Source of the DNA: Cercospora beticola
Lineage: Eukaryota > Ascomycota > Dothideomycetes > Mycosphaerellales > Mycosphaerellaceae
Assembly: GCF_033473495.1 (NCBI RefSeq)
Contig: NC_088936.1
Coordinates: 3,844,001-3,908,000, forward strand
Direction of reading: 5' to 3'
DNA length: 64,000 bases
In this document: piece after piece, positions 1 through 10,590 of the stretch
How positions within the stretch are numbered: position 1 is the stretch's first letter
How the letters are laid out: each line of letters opens with the position of its first letter
Notes under the pieces: generated by a model
What the model saw: only the letters and a program-made list of their open reading frames with translations
What the model was told of the DNA's origin: nothing
The model's database searches: none
Made by a program: the position numbers and the translations under genes

Positions 1-1354
1 AAAGAATCAGCCCAAGGGCGACTCATCGAACATCGACCTGAAGTCGCTCATCGTGCACAGCCAGCGGCTCTGCGATGGACTGCTTCTCGCTTGCGAGCGC
101 CCAGTCAAAGATCGCGTTGTGCACGTCAGTCTGTCCAACGATCTTGCGTTCAAGCTCAATCTAGCCCCAAGCGATTTGGTCGTGCCTGTCGAATCGACAT
201 TGACTGCTTCTGCACCTCCTGCTGCTAATAGCGAGTCGATCAGACGCCACAAGGCCTTCACGCAGGACAAGATCACGATCCAGGCATTCCATGACGAGGT
301 GTTTGTTCTTAGTTCGCTGCAACGTCCTCGGAAGATTACTGTTCGTGGCTCCGATGGCAAGCTGTATGGGCTGCTGTGTAAGCCGAAAGATGATCTGCGC
401 AAGGATCAACGACTCATGGAGTTCAACGGCATCATCAACCGCGCTCTGAAACGCAACACTGAAAGCAGTAAACGTCGTTTGTACATCAAGACGTATGCTG
501 TCACTCCACTCAGTGAAGAGTCTGGATCCATTGAGTGGGTAGAAGGTATCAAGCCGATGCGCGATATACTTCTCAACACATACCAGCGAAAAGGCATTCG
601 ACCGAATTACAATCAGATCAAGAAGGATCTTGACTTGGCGTCTGCTTCGGAGGAGGATGCTCACATCTTTGCGGATAAGGTCCTCACACAGTTCGAGCCA
701 GTCCTTCACGAGTGGTTTACCGAGACATATTCCGAGCCAGAAATCTGGTTCAATGCTCGATTACGCTACGCCCGCTCAGCAGCTGTTATGTCCATAGTCG
801 GGCACATCCTTGGACTCGGAGATCGTCACGGTGAGAACATTCTGCTCATGGAAGGCACTGGGGGCGTCTTCCATGTGGACTTCAACTGCCTGTTCGACAA
901 AGGCTTGACGTTCGAAAAGCCAGAACTCGTGCCCTTCCGCCTGACACACAACATGGTCGATGCGATGGGTCCTTATGGCTATGAGGGGCCTTTCCGCAAG
1001 TCTTCTGAGTTGACACTGGGACTGCTCCGCCAGGAACGAGATACGCTGATGACTGTTCTAGAGACTTTCTTGTACGATCCCACTGCAGACTTCGTGGGCA
1101 AGAAGAAGAGAACTACGCCTGGAGTGCCGGAAACTCCGGCTGAAATCCTGGAGAGCGTTTCTACGAAGCTAAAGGGCCTTCTTATTGGGGAGACCGTGCC
1201 GCTGAGCGTGGAGGGGTACGTTGATGCTTTGATTCGACAAGCTACGAGCCATTTCCGGCTGGCGAGCATGTATATCGGTGAGTCTAATGTGCAATTTTTT
1301 TCGGTGGTGTGGCACTTGGCTGACTTTTGCATAGGGTGGTGTTCGTTCTTGTGA
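1..1354 (+). CDS. MEC1: Mec1/ATR-family checkpoint kinase, C-terminal part (5' truncated by window)
   Basis: PI3K-like serine/threonine kinase of the DNA-damage and replication-stress checkpoint (Mec1/Rad3/ATR; UvsB in Aspergillus). The frame is open from base 2, so the start lies upstream of the window. Visible parts are the PIKK lobe, a catalytic loop GLGDRHGEN at about 814-840, the metal-binding HVDFN near 875-890, and a C-terminal FATC domain ending MYIGWCSFL. Two exons, ..1277 and 1335-1354. The 57-nt intron (GTGAGT donor, ATAG acceptor) splits the Gly codon of the YIGW motif and leaves only 20 nt of coding sequence in the last exon. The intron is a multiple of three and contains no in-frame stop, so unspliced message would insert 19 residues into FATC. 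Choice among PIKKs (Mec1 rather than Tel1 or Tor) rests on the FATC ending and the kinase sequence, and is likely but unsearched. Confidence 0.93.
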   Translation, partial: KNQPKGDSSNIDLKSLIVHSQRLCDGLLLACERPVKDRVVHVSLSNDLAFKLNLAPSDLVVPVESTLTASAPPAANSESIRRHKAFTQDKITIQAFHDEVFVLSSLQRPRKITVRGSDGKLYGLLCKPKDDLRKDQRLMEFNGIINRALKRNTESSKRRLYIKTYAVTPLSEESGSIEWVEGIKPMRDILLNTYQRKGIRPNYNQIKKDLDLASASEEDAHIFADKVLTQFEPVLHEWFTETYSEPEIWFNARLRYARSAAVMSIVGHILGLGDRHGENILLMEGTGGVFHVDFNCLFDKGLTFEKPELVPFRLTHNMVDAMGPYGYEGPFRKSSELTLGLLRQERDTLMTVLETFLYDPTADFVGKKKRTTPGVPETPAEILESVSTKLKGLLIGETVPLSVEGYVDALIRQATSHFRLASMYIGESNVQFFSVVWHLADFCIGWCSFL

Positions 1355-2635
1355 GGGCATTCGTAAAGAAGCATGAGGCGGTACAGATGCTTGTCATGAT
1401 GCCACAGCTGGCGTGATACTATGTGTGGTTTCTCAGCATCGCTATCATAACACGAGGCTTGTACCGACTGTGTAGTAGTGCACCAGGTTGCAACATGAAG
1501 TGAAGCAATAGTTGACTCTATAATGGCACTGTCGCTGATCAATGAACAAATACACAACTGCCATCTCGTGTTCCTGTTGCTTTCCGTTGAAGTGTCTTGG
1601 TGGTCCCGATGCTACTGCACTGCCACCAGCAAGTGGCTAGGGGAATACGCTATATTCAGATGATCGCCGTCGACGTTACAGCCGCGTGAGCACGATGATG
1701 TTGATGTTGAATGTTGAGGAAGACACGCAATGGCGCGTATCGCCGTGCTATTTTGACAGAAGTCAGGGTCCTCGATCAGGATCGGACTTCCCGACTGGGA
1801 AAAGCGAGAAAAGTGCTTGGCGAGCCATGGCAAGAGCAGCCGGGTAGTTGTGCGCCAGTGAAAGAAGCATTTCTCTGACCAATTTGCTGGAACTTGGACG
1901 TGGTGAAGTGGAGAGGGTGAGCTGAACAGTGCTTCGTGCGTGATAGTGAAGATTCTGACCTGGTGCACAGTTCTGGATGTCTGCCACGTCGTTTTGCAGC
2001 TTCTATACCTGATCGTGAGAGTTGAGCCGGCATGAGCCTTGGAGCTGATGGAAGTTTTCTCCTGCAGAAGCGAGAACGCCACATCCGTAGTGGCCGCGGT
2101 GCAGGAACGCGCAGCCAACGGGCATGATGGCCCTTCTATGGCGCACCGTACGCCATCGATGAAACTCGGGCTGCCTCGACGACATGTCCACGACGCATTC
2201 CTGACCACCGGAAAGCTCTTCTTTCTCCTTGCGCATCCTCCTCTCCTATCGTCTCCCTCCTCCTACACCCGCTCACTCGCTACAGGGATTCCAGCTCCCG
2301 CCATTGACTAAACCCTCAGGACGTCATCTATACAAAACTGCTTTCGCCTGCGGCGGACTGCACCCGCGCGTTTCAGTCTCAGTCTCTCGCTCGCTCCCCC
2401 GAATCACATCATCTCACTACAAGCCACTACTCTCTAATCCCCGGGGTGCCAGGCGCACTATCGATCCCGGTGAACGACTGCAGCTGGCTAGCTTCACGAG
2501 CTGTTTCTAGACCAGCTCAAAGATTCACCAACGGCCGCGGATCTGCTGCATACCATACGCGCATTCACTCGCTCGCGCGAACCTTCATTTCCACTTCCAG
2601 GCAGTTTCACCTGAGGCGGCAGCTCATCCTTGAGC
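1355..2635. other. Intergenic region and probable 5' leader of the channel gene
   Basis: About 1.3 kb between the Mec1 stop and the channel ATG. Only short overlapping open frames occur and none looks like a protein. From about 2220 to 2640 the + strand becomes C/T-rich, with repeated CTC and TCC runs typical of fungal core promoters and 5' UTRs. I see no tRNA or repeat. Confidence 0.5.
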
Positions 2636-5452
2636 ATGTCATCCCACCTTCACGCCCGCCCTTCGCAAACAAAACGCTTTTCTCGCGAAGGCTTCCAGCC
2701 CATTCCTGCAACCCACGGCGACAATATGGGTTACAGCAACAACATGGCCTACGGCGGCAATGACGCGACCATCGACATTCCACTCGAGCAAGTGCAGACT
2801 CATGCGAGCAGTGGCGGCGGACTTCGCAATGCGAGTGCCACGGTCGAGAATCTGCAACCCACAAACCCGATCAACGAGAAGCAGAGCACAGGAGGCTTCT
2901 TCCGAGGTCGAAGGAAGAAGACGCAGAATGATGCGCGGAAGGGCTATGAAGAAGAAGCCGACACATTGACGACGATGGGCAAGATCTACAACAAGATTTT
3001 GAACTTCTCCATCGTGACGCGGTACTTTGTCTACGTGCTGCCTCTGGGTCTTCTGATTGCCATTCCAATCATCGTGGGCAGCTTCTACAGCGACGAGCGC
3101 TCGCCCAAGATTGCTGGCGTGCGCATGGTCTGGTTCTTCACATGGGTCGAAGTGGTCTGGTTGAGCTTATGGGTCAGCAAGCTGCTCGCCCACTTCTTGC
3201 CGTTTGTATTTCAGATGCTGGTCGGAGTGGTGAGCTCGGGCGTCAGGAAATACGCGAGCGTCATCCGCAAACTCGAGATCCCACTTTCGCTGGTCGGATG
3301 GGCTGTCACGAGTTTGGCGACGTTCAAGCCGTTGATGACGAGGAACCCGTACAACAGTCAGGCTCGATTCGCTCTCAACACCGGTGCTGGCACGTGGGTG
3401 GACATTGTGCAAAAGGTTTTGGCTGCGAGTGTGGTGTGTACGCTGGTGTTCTTGGGTGAAAAGACGATCATCCAGCTCATCAGCATCAATTACCACGCGA
3501 AGCAGTTCAATGGCAGGATCAAGGACTCTAAGCGACGAATTTACATCCTTGGATTGCTGTACGATGCCTCGAAGGCTATCTTCCCGCAATACTGCCGGGA
3601 GTTCGCAGAGGAAGACTATGCTATCGCGGATCAGATCAATTTGGCTGTTTTCGGGGGAAAGAAGAAGGCACACAATCACCGCCGTTCTGGGTCTGCCACT
3701 CCTATGAAGATGTTGCAGACTGTTGGACGCGTCGGCGACAAGGTTACTTCTGCGTTCGGCAATGTCGCATCTGAGATCACTGGCAAAGAGGTTTTCAACC
3801 CGAACAGCTCTCACTCAATTGTCGTGGAAGCACTTGAGAAGAAGCGCACATCTGAGGCTTTGGCGCGCCGCATCTGGATGAGTCTGGTCGTCGAAGGCAG
3901 CGAGTCCCTCTCCGAGGAAGACATCATCGAAGTGCTTGGGCCAGATCGTCGACATGAAGCAGAAGAGGCATATTACAACCTAGACCGCGATGGAAACGGA
4001 GACATTTCGCTTGATGAGATGATTCAGACTGTCGTCGAATGGGGCCGCGAGCGTAAGGCGATTGCCAACTCTATGGCTGACGTTGCGCAAGCTATCAGTG
4101 TCCTTGATCGCATGTTGTGTACGGTCGTGCTGGTCGCGGTCGTCTTCATCTTTATTGCGTTCCTCAACACCAACTTCGTTACCACCCTGGCCACTACCGG
4201 TACAGCGCTTCTTTCGCTGTCTTTCGTCTTCTCCGTCACCGCACAGGAGATTCTCGGATCTTGCATTTTCCTTTTCGTCAAGCATCCCTTTGATGTCGGT
4301 GATCGCATTGACATCAAGGACGAGGCTTTCGTCGTTGAGCACATCAGCTTGCTCTACACTGTCTTCAAGCGAGCATACGGAACCAAGACTGGCCAGCTTT
4401 GCCAATACCCAAATGTGGTCTTGAACAGCTTGTCACTGGACAACGTTAGCCGCAGTACTGCACAGACCGAACATATTACCCTGGACATTGCATTCGAGAC
4501 GAGCTTCGACGATATACAGATCCTCAAGAACGAGCTTCACAAGTTTGTCACGGACAAGGAGAACAACCGCGACTTTCAGCCAGATGTGGAGGTCGAAGTG
4601 CTTGGTACTTCAGACATGTCTAAGCTACAGCTCAAGGTTGAAATTCGACACAAGAGCAACTGGTCGAACGAGACGCTTCGTGCGGCAAGACGCAGCAAGT
4701 TTATGTGCGCTCTGGTTGCAGCACTTCGAGTTGTGCCAATCTATGGACCGGGTGGAGGTGTTGATGCAGCTGGCAGCGCGGCCAACCCGAACTATGCTGT
4801 CACGATCTCCGACTCGGAAGCTAAGGAGAATGCACAGCACACGGCCGATGAGAGGGAGAAAGCACGTCTGGTGCCAACGAAGAAGATCGAAGAGGCCAAG
4901 GCATCTGGCGCAGCTGTGAGCGAAAACGCAGCAAGAAGTGCTCCTGGCGTTAGCTTTCAGGACCCGGCAATCGGTGGATTGAACGCTCGTGATCCAGCGA
5001 GAGACGATGCCCGAGACACCGCGTGGGCAACGGGCCGCGATGACAGCACCAGCACGCTCGGAGAGCGGCCAAGCTACGACCAGCAAGATCTGAACGATGT
5101 GCGTGGCCTTCTCGAGCGTGCGAACACGCGTGGTAGGAGGAAGCCAAGCGTCAGAGGTGGCGGACCTAGTGTGCCCTCCATTCAAGAACCACAAGTCGGG
5201 CAGTCCACCACAGGCTACCCTGCGCCGTACAGGCCCAACGTCGCTACCCAACCACCGCAGTACCAGCCTTCGCAGAGCACCCTGCCAACGGGTTTCGGCT
5301 CTCCGGTAGAAATGAGCCAGCTCCCACAGCGCAGCACGAGCAATCCTTACAGGCAACAGCAGCCCGGACAAGGACAGCTCAACCCTAATACTGGACGAGT
5401 TGACGAAGATGATGACGGTTTCGGTAACACACGACCATATTCGGGAGTCTAG
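2636..5452 (+). CDS. EF-hand MscS-type mechanosensitive ion channel (Msy1/Msy2-like)
   Basis: Single-exon gene, 938 residues. The ATG at 2636 is the first in frame and follows a C/T-rich leader. Order of parts: a disordered basic N-terminus; hydrophobic segments at roughly residues 122-150, 165-200 and 255-285; an EF-hand with calcium loop DRDGNGDISLDE around 449-460; a pore-side pair of hydrophobic helices around 493-545; the MscS beta domain beginning at about 540 with HPFDVGDRIDI; and a long disordered Gln/Pro/Arg-rich tail from about 720. In fission yeast the family members Msy1 and Msy2 are ER/cell-cortex channels that adjust cytosolic calcium during hypo-osmotic shock, and the EF-hand is their signature. 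Length and domain order are normal for the fungal family. The tail probably carries regulatory sites, which is inference. Confidence 0.93.
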   Translation: MSSHLHARPSQTKRFSREGFQPIPATHGDNMGYSNNMAYGGNDATIDIPLEQVQTHASSGGGLRNASATVENLQPTNPINEKQSTGGFFRGRRKKTQNDARKGYEEEADTLTTMGKIYNKILNFSIVTRYFVYVLPLGLLIAIPIIVGSFYSDERSPKIAGVRMVWFFTWVEVVWLSLWVSKLLAHFLPFVFQMLVGVVSSGVRKYASVIRKLEIPLSLVGWAVTSLATFKPLMTRNPYNSQARFALNTGAGTWVDIVQKVLAASVVCTLVFLGEKTIIQLISINYHAKQFNGRIKDSKRRIYILGLLYDASKAIFPQYCREFAEEDYAIADQINLAVFGGKKKAHNHRRSGSATPMKMLQTVGRVGDKVTSAFGNVASEITGKEVFNPNSSHSIVVEALEKKRTSEALARRIWMSLVVEGSESLSEEDIIEVLGPDRRHEAEEAYYNLDRDGNGDISLDEMIQTVVEWGRERKAIANSMADVAQAISVLDRMLCTVVLVAVVFIFIAFLNTNFVTTLATTGTALLSLSFVFSVTAQEILGSCIFLFVKHPFDVGDRIDIKDEAFVVEHISLLYTVFKRAYGTKTGQLCQYPNVVLNSLSLDNVSRSTAQTEHITLDIAFETSFDDIQILKNELHKFVTDKENNRDFQPDVEVEVLGTSDMSKLQLKVEIRHKSNWSNETLRAARRSKFMCALVAALRVVPIYGPGGGVDAAGSAANPNYAVTISDSEAKENAQHTADEREKARLVPTKKIEEAKASGAAVSENAARSAPGVSFQDPAIGGLNARDPARDDARDTAWATGRDDSTSTLGERPSYDQQDLNDVRGLLERANTRGRRKPSVRGGGPSVPSIQEPQVGQSTTGYPAPYRPNVATQPPQYQPSQSTLPTGFGSPVEMSQLPQRSTSNPYRQQQPGQGQLNPNTGRVDEDDDGFGNTRPYSGV

Positions 5453-5868
5453 AGGACTAGCATGGAGGAAGATGAGTACGAGTATGATTTTAGACAAGCG
5501 CTGGGGCATCCCTATAGCCGTGGCATAGCGAGGCGAGTGCAACGAGAAAGCAGGCGGCTATGACAGCCTTCCTTGTACCAGCATCAAAAGTTTGGCCGAA
5601 GTGCTCTGGCCACTCCGTGTTAGATCGCGTTTTTCATGAACTTTTTCTCTGTAGCATATGATAGACATGAAAGACGCATAGCCATTCAAATTGTTTGTCT
5701 AGAAAGTGACTTTCTCCAGCACGTGGCTCGCGACGGCGAGTGTCGGCATGTGAAGCCGACGTCATGCACGAGCGCATTCCAGCCCACTTCAACTCTCTGC
5801 CGCAGCTACTCGCTCACTTACTTACTTAGCTCTCCACTCATCAGCACATCCAGTTGCACACCGTCGCC

Positions 5869-6694
5869 ATGTCTGGACTCGAGAAGGCGCTTTTCAATCT
5901 GAAGGTCCGTTACCCACCACCGACTCCCTCGCTGCAACCGCACGTTGCCTACCTTTCACGACCCCGCGCCGATACTAACTTCCGCAGTTCACAGCAAAGC
6001 AACTTAACCGCCAGGCAGCCAAAGCCAGCAAAGATGAGCAGACCGAGAAAGCGAAACTGAAAAAGGTACTTGACCAAAGCTCCGTCCTCGCCATATCAAC
6101 CGCCTTCTAATTAGTCGGATGTGCACGGTTTAGGCAATCTCGCAAGGCCACAACGACATAGCAAAAATCTACGCCGGAAATGCGATCCGAAAGAAGAATG
6201 AGAACCTACAACTCCTGACTCTGGCAAGCCGAATCGATGCCGTGAGTTCGAGAGTGCAGACCGCCGTGACGATGCGCCAAGTCACGGGGAGTATGGCGAA
6301 TGTGGTCAAGGGGATGGATCAGGCGATGAAGAGTATGGATTTGGAGAAGGTGCGTCCTGAACTCCCACAAATACCTTCAAAAGGCAATTTGTTGGTACTA
6401 ATCGCATGGGTGTGGTAACAGATCTCCGCCGTGATGGACAAATTCGAAACACAATTCGAAGACCTCGATGTCGCGACGGGATACTATGAGAACGCGACGA
6501 GTTCGGCCACTGCGACGGGGACTCCGCAGGAGGATGTCGATCGTCTGATGAATCAGGTTGCGGATGAGGCGGGTGTGGAGTTGAGTCAGGAGATGGCTGG
6601 GGCTACGCCTGCGAAGGGGATACAGGCTCCGGCGCAGCATGAGGAGGAGAGGGAGGATAAGTTGGGGGAGAGGTTGAGGGCGCTGAGGAGTTGA
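5869..6694 (+). CDS. DID2: ESCRT-III associated protein Did2/Vps46 (CHMP1)
   Basis: Four exons: 5869-5904, 5988-6065, 6134-6349 and 6422-6694, giving 200 residues, the usual Did2 length. The protein starts [18 protein letters not shown] and continues with the basic amphipathic ESCRT-III helices, including [13 protein letters not shown] and [18 protein letters not shown]. It ends GERLRALRS, which is the C-terminal MIM1 motif that binds the Vps4 MIT domain. Did2 acts on endosomal membranes to recruit and stimulate Vps4 during ESCRT-III disassembly and multivesicular-body formation. In fungi it also matters for endosome trafficking along hyphae. All introns are short (68-83 nt) with consensus ends, and ACTAAC is visible before the first acceptor. 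Nothing unusual is seen. Confidence 0.95.
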
Positions 6695-7406
6695 GGGGTG
6701 GAAAGAGGAGTTGACGTGCAGAAAGTGTAGATGTGAAAGGTGTGAGGACCAGACATGCATCGTTGGTGGAGTGAGAGGAGTTTGCTGACCTAAGATAGCA
6801 GTGAATGAAGATGAGCTGCTTGAGGAGCGATACCTAGGATATATGATTTTACGATTGGAATGAAACATTTCATGCAAGCCGATCATGGCAGCAATACCTG
6901 CCACCATTTCTACGTTAACCGCCCCTGGTCGTCGCGTCACGGGGCTTGGTCGTCGAACTGCAAGCAGAGCTTCTCAAGCGTCACCTAATGTCTTCACGAA
7001 GCACAGCTTTCGGGACGCGTTGGAAGCACATTGGCCGAAAGAGGAGAAGCTGTGTCCATCAGACCATCAAGCCATCAAGCCCCAATTCTTGCCAAGATGA
7101 AGAGCTCCATCGCGTTTCACAGCTACAGCCGAGTCGAGACCACAGCCACATTCGGTGACGACGTAAAAACTCAGAGTGGACGATGTAGCCACGTGTATTT
7201 GACGTAGCTTCAATGTCGAGACAAGTTAAGAAACAAATATTGCTCGTAGGGACTGCGAAGAAGCGTTAATTCCCACGCAGACGTCACATCTGTCATACTT
7301 AGCCTGCGAATCGGTGCCAAGAAGCACCAACAGCTGCTGCCATAGAGGCCTTGGAGAGACTACAAGTCCCAATTGCATCACATATTGCCGACTAAACATA
7401 CAAAAT
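6695..7406. other. Intergenic region
   Basis: About 0.7 kb between Did2 and the small orphan gene. No open frame here resembles a protein and I see no repeat or RNA gene. Confidence 0.5.
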
Positions 7407-7727
7407 ATGGCCTCAGATCAATACGTCCGTTTCACCTTCGTCAACGAAAGCCGGACCCCTTTCACCTCCGATGCTAAACCCCAATCCACCTTCCAGCTCC
7501 GGTTCCCTCACACTGGCTGGCCAGGCTATCTCTTCCAAGCAGATAATCTCATGGACCGTCCGGAAATTTCTCACGACGAAATGGCTAGACAGACTATCGA
7601 ACCTGGGGGCAGAATCTCCTTTGGCCACACAACGAACAGAGGTGCTCTATTTTCGGAAGTCAAAGGCTTTGTGGAAATCTGGTCGGAATGGCGAAAAGTT
7701 GTCAAGATTGAGTACTTTCTGCCATAG
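7407..7727 (+). CDS. Small orphan protein, 106 residues
   Basis: Intronless open frame. The ATG at 7407 has a good fungal context (AAAATATGGCC) and is preferred over upstream non-ATG starts. The product begins MASDQYVRFTFVNES, is beta-strand-like throughout and has no signal peptide or membrane segment. A glycine turn (IEPGGRISFG) precedes an aromatic C-terminal part ending KIEYFLP. I do not recognise the family firmly. The strand-rich pattern with an EPG turn faintly recalls small beta-sandwich proteins such as aegerolysins, but no diagnostic motif is present. The frame stays open for 39 further codons after the TAG stop, to a TGA at 7845-7847 (see findings). The codons look coding, so a real gene is more likely than not. 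Confidence 0.55.
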   Translation: MASDQYVRFTFVNESRTPFTSDAKPQSTFQLRFPHTGWPGYLFQADNLMDRPEISHDEMARQTIEPGGRISFGHTTNRGALFSEVKGFVEIWSEWRKVVKIEYFLP

Positions 7728-7969
7728 GATGGAGATAATGAGTTGAAAGTGACCGACAAGACTGAGGATTGGGAGATCGAGGAGCCTGGTTGGGGTCGTC
7801 GGGGAAGAATAGGAGATTTGGTATTTCTTCTGCGAAAGAAATATTGAGGAAATGGAGGGGTTTCGATCTAGGTGTGAGATATGTGGAGGATGTAGTAATC
7901 AACGCTTGCTGCCTCTTTAGCTGTACGCAGGGTAAGATGCTCTCACTTGCCTACTCATACAGCTGGCGC

Positions 7970-10260
7970 TCATGTCTTACCCAACTTCGTCGCGCTTCTC
8001 GCAGCAATCTCCTCATATTGCTCCATCCCTCGTTGGAGCTTGCTCAGCTTCCCCTTCGAAAGCCTAAAGACAACTCTTGTCCGCTTCACCTGATCTTCCT
8101 CATCCTCCTCGCTATCCTCGCTCTCTTCATCCTCCTCATCTTCTGGCCTAGTTGGCCCGGCAAGAGAGCGAATCGAGCAATTCTCCACCACTGTCTTCAT
8201 GAAGAACCGATCGTGCGTCACAACCAGTATTGCTCCTTCATAAGTCTTCAACGCTCCAATCAATGCCTGAATCGTGTCTGTGTCCAGATGTGTCGTGACT
8301 TCGTCCAAAATGAGAAGATGTGGAGGGTGGTGTAAGAGTTTTGCGAGAGCAAGTCGAACTCGTTGACCACCTGAAAGGAGCGAGATGGGAACGTCAGAAG
8401 CGACTTTTCCGGAGAGTCCAACGCCGGAGAGTATACCACGGGCTTCTTGCTCGGAGAATGAGGCGCCAATGTGTTCCATGAGATGAGAAAGAGCCGTAGC
8501 TTGCGGGTTGGCAGCAGATATGGCTTCGAGCTCTTCAGCGGCTTGTTGGGAATAGAGGCCAAATTGGGCGCGAGTGTGTTTGGTGATTGTGCCCGAGCTT
8601 GGTAACATGGGTTTAGAAGGTTCGGCGGAGGTATGGCCCATGATAAGAGAGACGAGCGTCGATTTACCGCTGCCGTTGAGGCCTGCGATGCCGATTCTAT
8701 CGCCAAGATGTATTGTGAGATCGATGTCGGTTAGGATTGGGACTTTCTTCTTTGCCACAGTGTACGAGAAGTTGACCTTTTCGAGACTGACGAGACTACC
8801 CGGGTGGCGTAGGTCGGCGGGCTGCGCTGGGATTTTCAGCTCGGCTGGGGGATCGAATGTAGGGATCTCAATTCCGGCTCGGTTTGTCAAATAGTAACCA
8901 CCCAGATCTCTGTTGATCTTGAACCGAGTACCTTTTGCTGAGACTTCCAGGCCCATTCTCTCGTCCAACTTCTTCTTGCGAGAGGCAGCTTGCTTGAGCT
9001 TCTTGTCGTCTCCGGCCCGCTTGGCAGCTTGGATGTTGTTCTGGATGGTACCCTCTATGTGCTTCTTTTGCTTGTCCTGCGCTTCTTTCATTCTCGTCAT
9101 GTACTTATACGTCTTCAGACGTTGCATCTCGTAGTTAGAGAGGTTTCCTTTGAAGCGTTCCAATTGCCGATGCCGGAGGACAAGAAGCTCCTCAGCAACT
9201 TCATCACCAAAAGCTCGATCGTGAGTGACGACCATTACTGTCGTATCATCGGCTATCTCGGCGAGGTATCTTTCGAGCCAGATGATCGAGGGAAGGTCCA
9301 GGAAATTAGTAGGCTCGTCTAGCAGCAGCAGATCTACTGACTGACACAGAGCACAGGCGAGACTGCACCGTGTTTGCCAACCTCCTGACAGATTGGATCG
9401 CGGCTGGTCGATGCTCTCTGCGCTGAACCCTAAACCGAGAAGTACTGAACGTGCTTTGGCTTCTGCTCCATCAGCGTCCATAAGTTCGAGCGCAGTCTGC
9501 ACATCTGTAAGCGTTTCCGCCGCCTTGTGGCTTTTCTCGCTGAGCTCGTCCACAGTTACTTCGTCATTCAGCCTGGCTTCCGATATTTCTAACTCCTCTT
9601 CAAGCTTGATCTGCTCATCACGCGTTCTTCTGCCTTTTGGGCCACTTCTGCGTAATGCAAGCTGCCGAATGACGTGCACTCTGCGCTCCAGTCTTTCATG
9701 CTGTATCTGACGATAGGCTTTGACAGCTGCATTGGGGTCCACAGTTGATTCTAATGCTGCTGATAGCACTTTGGCTTCGTGCATGTATGTTTCACGCTGT
9801 TGGTCACTGCGGACGACGTATTCTAGGACGCTTGTGTTGGAGAGGTCCAGCTTCTCCAACTCGTCCTCAACATTCGACTGGGTCTGTCCGAGGAGAAGCG
9901 CTTTGACACTTCTCGGTATGTTTGGAATTTGATCGTCCGCGATGGCTTTGAGTAGCGTTGATTTCCCAATCCCGTTCCTGCCATGAAGGATGTAATGTCG
10001 ACCTCGCTGCAATTGTAAATCGGCGTGAGACAACAGCTCACGATTCCCAAGCGACATGCTTAGGTCTTTCACTACGATCTTCGATACCCGTCAACGGAAT
10101 CACCATATCATGTGTACTGTAGCCGACAGACCTCCTTGCGGTTGTTGTCTTCATCCATCTCTGTGTGGAAGCGACTCTGCTGCGCCGTTACGGTCAATGC
10201 AGAGCCCCCGCCAGCTGTAAGCTCGGCAGCCTTTTGCTCCTTGGATCTTCGCGCGGGCAT
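7970..10260 (-). CDS. ABC-F family ATPase (translation-associated, soluble)
   Basis: Two exons on the minus strand, 10260-10132 and 10078-7970, giving 745 residues. Exon 1 (MPARRSKEQKAAELTAGGGS...) joins the long frame through a 53-nt intron, which restores the strand IVVKDLSMSLGNRELL before the first ATPase domain. Two ABC domains are present with no membrane segments. The first has Walker A GRNGIGKST near residue 76, signature LSGGW and Walker B LLLLDEPTNFLD. The second has Walker A GLNGSGKST, signature LSGGQRVRLAL and Walker B LLILDEVTTHLD. Pro in the usual DEPT box is replaced by Val in the second site. A charged linker of about 80 residues lies between them, and an acidic Glu/Asp cluster precedes a basic tail. 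ABC-F proteins (Gcn20, Arb1, New1 group) act on ribosomes. The exact subfamily is uncertain. Confidence 0.9.
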
Positions 10261-10590
10261 CGTGATGAACTAGGCGATTGTTTTCACACAAGAGGGGTGA
10301 TGGACGAGGAGGAGTTGACCAGGCATTGGAAGCGCATGCCAGAATACTGTTATAATTGTCAACGGGCCCGAACAGTCGGCCCGCGTGCACGGCTAGTATC
10401 ACAGTGCCTTCCACATTGAGGGTTGAGTCAGAAGGTCCGCTGAGGTTGTCAAGTGCGGTGTCTGGAAACAGCATCTGGAGCTGCGGCGGGATGACGGACG
10501 CCAAGACGCCTCCGCGTTACGACCAGTTGAGACGAAACCCTTACACATGTTGCAAAAGTTCTGTACCATTTGCAAGCCAAGGGCACCTTG

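Noticed and set aside
4625..5542. 305-codon minus-strand frame opposite the MscS channel gene
   Set aside because: It is a shadow of the channel's coding strand codon bias; the sense protein has clear EF-hand and MscS domains.
7710..7727. Sixteen-nucleotide GT...AG unit that would remove the TAG stop of the small orphan gene
   Set aside because: It is far below the minimum intron size for fungi and lacks a branch site.
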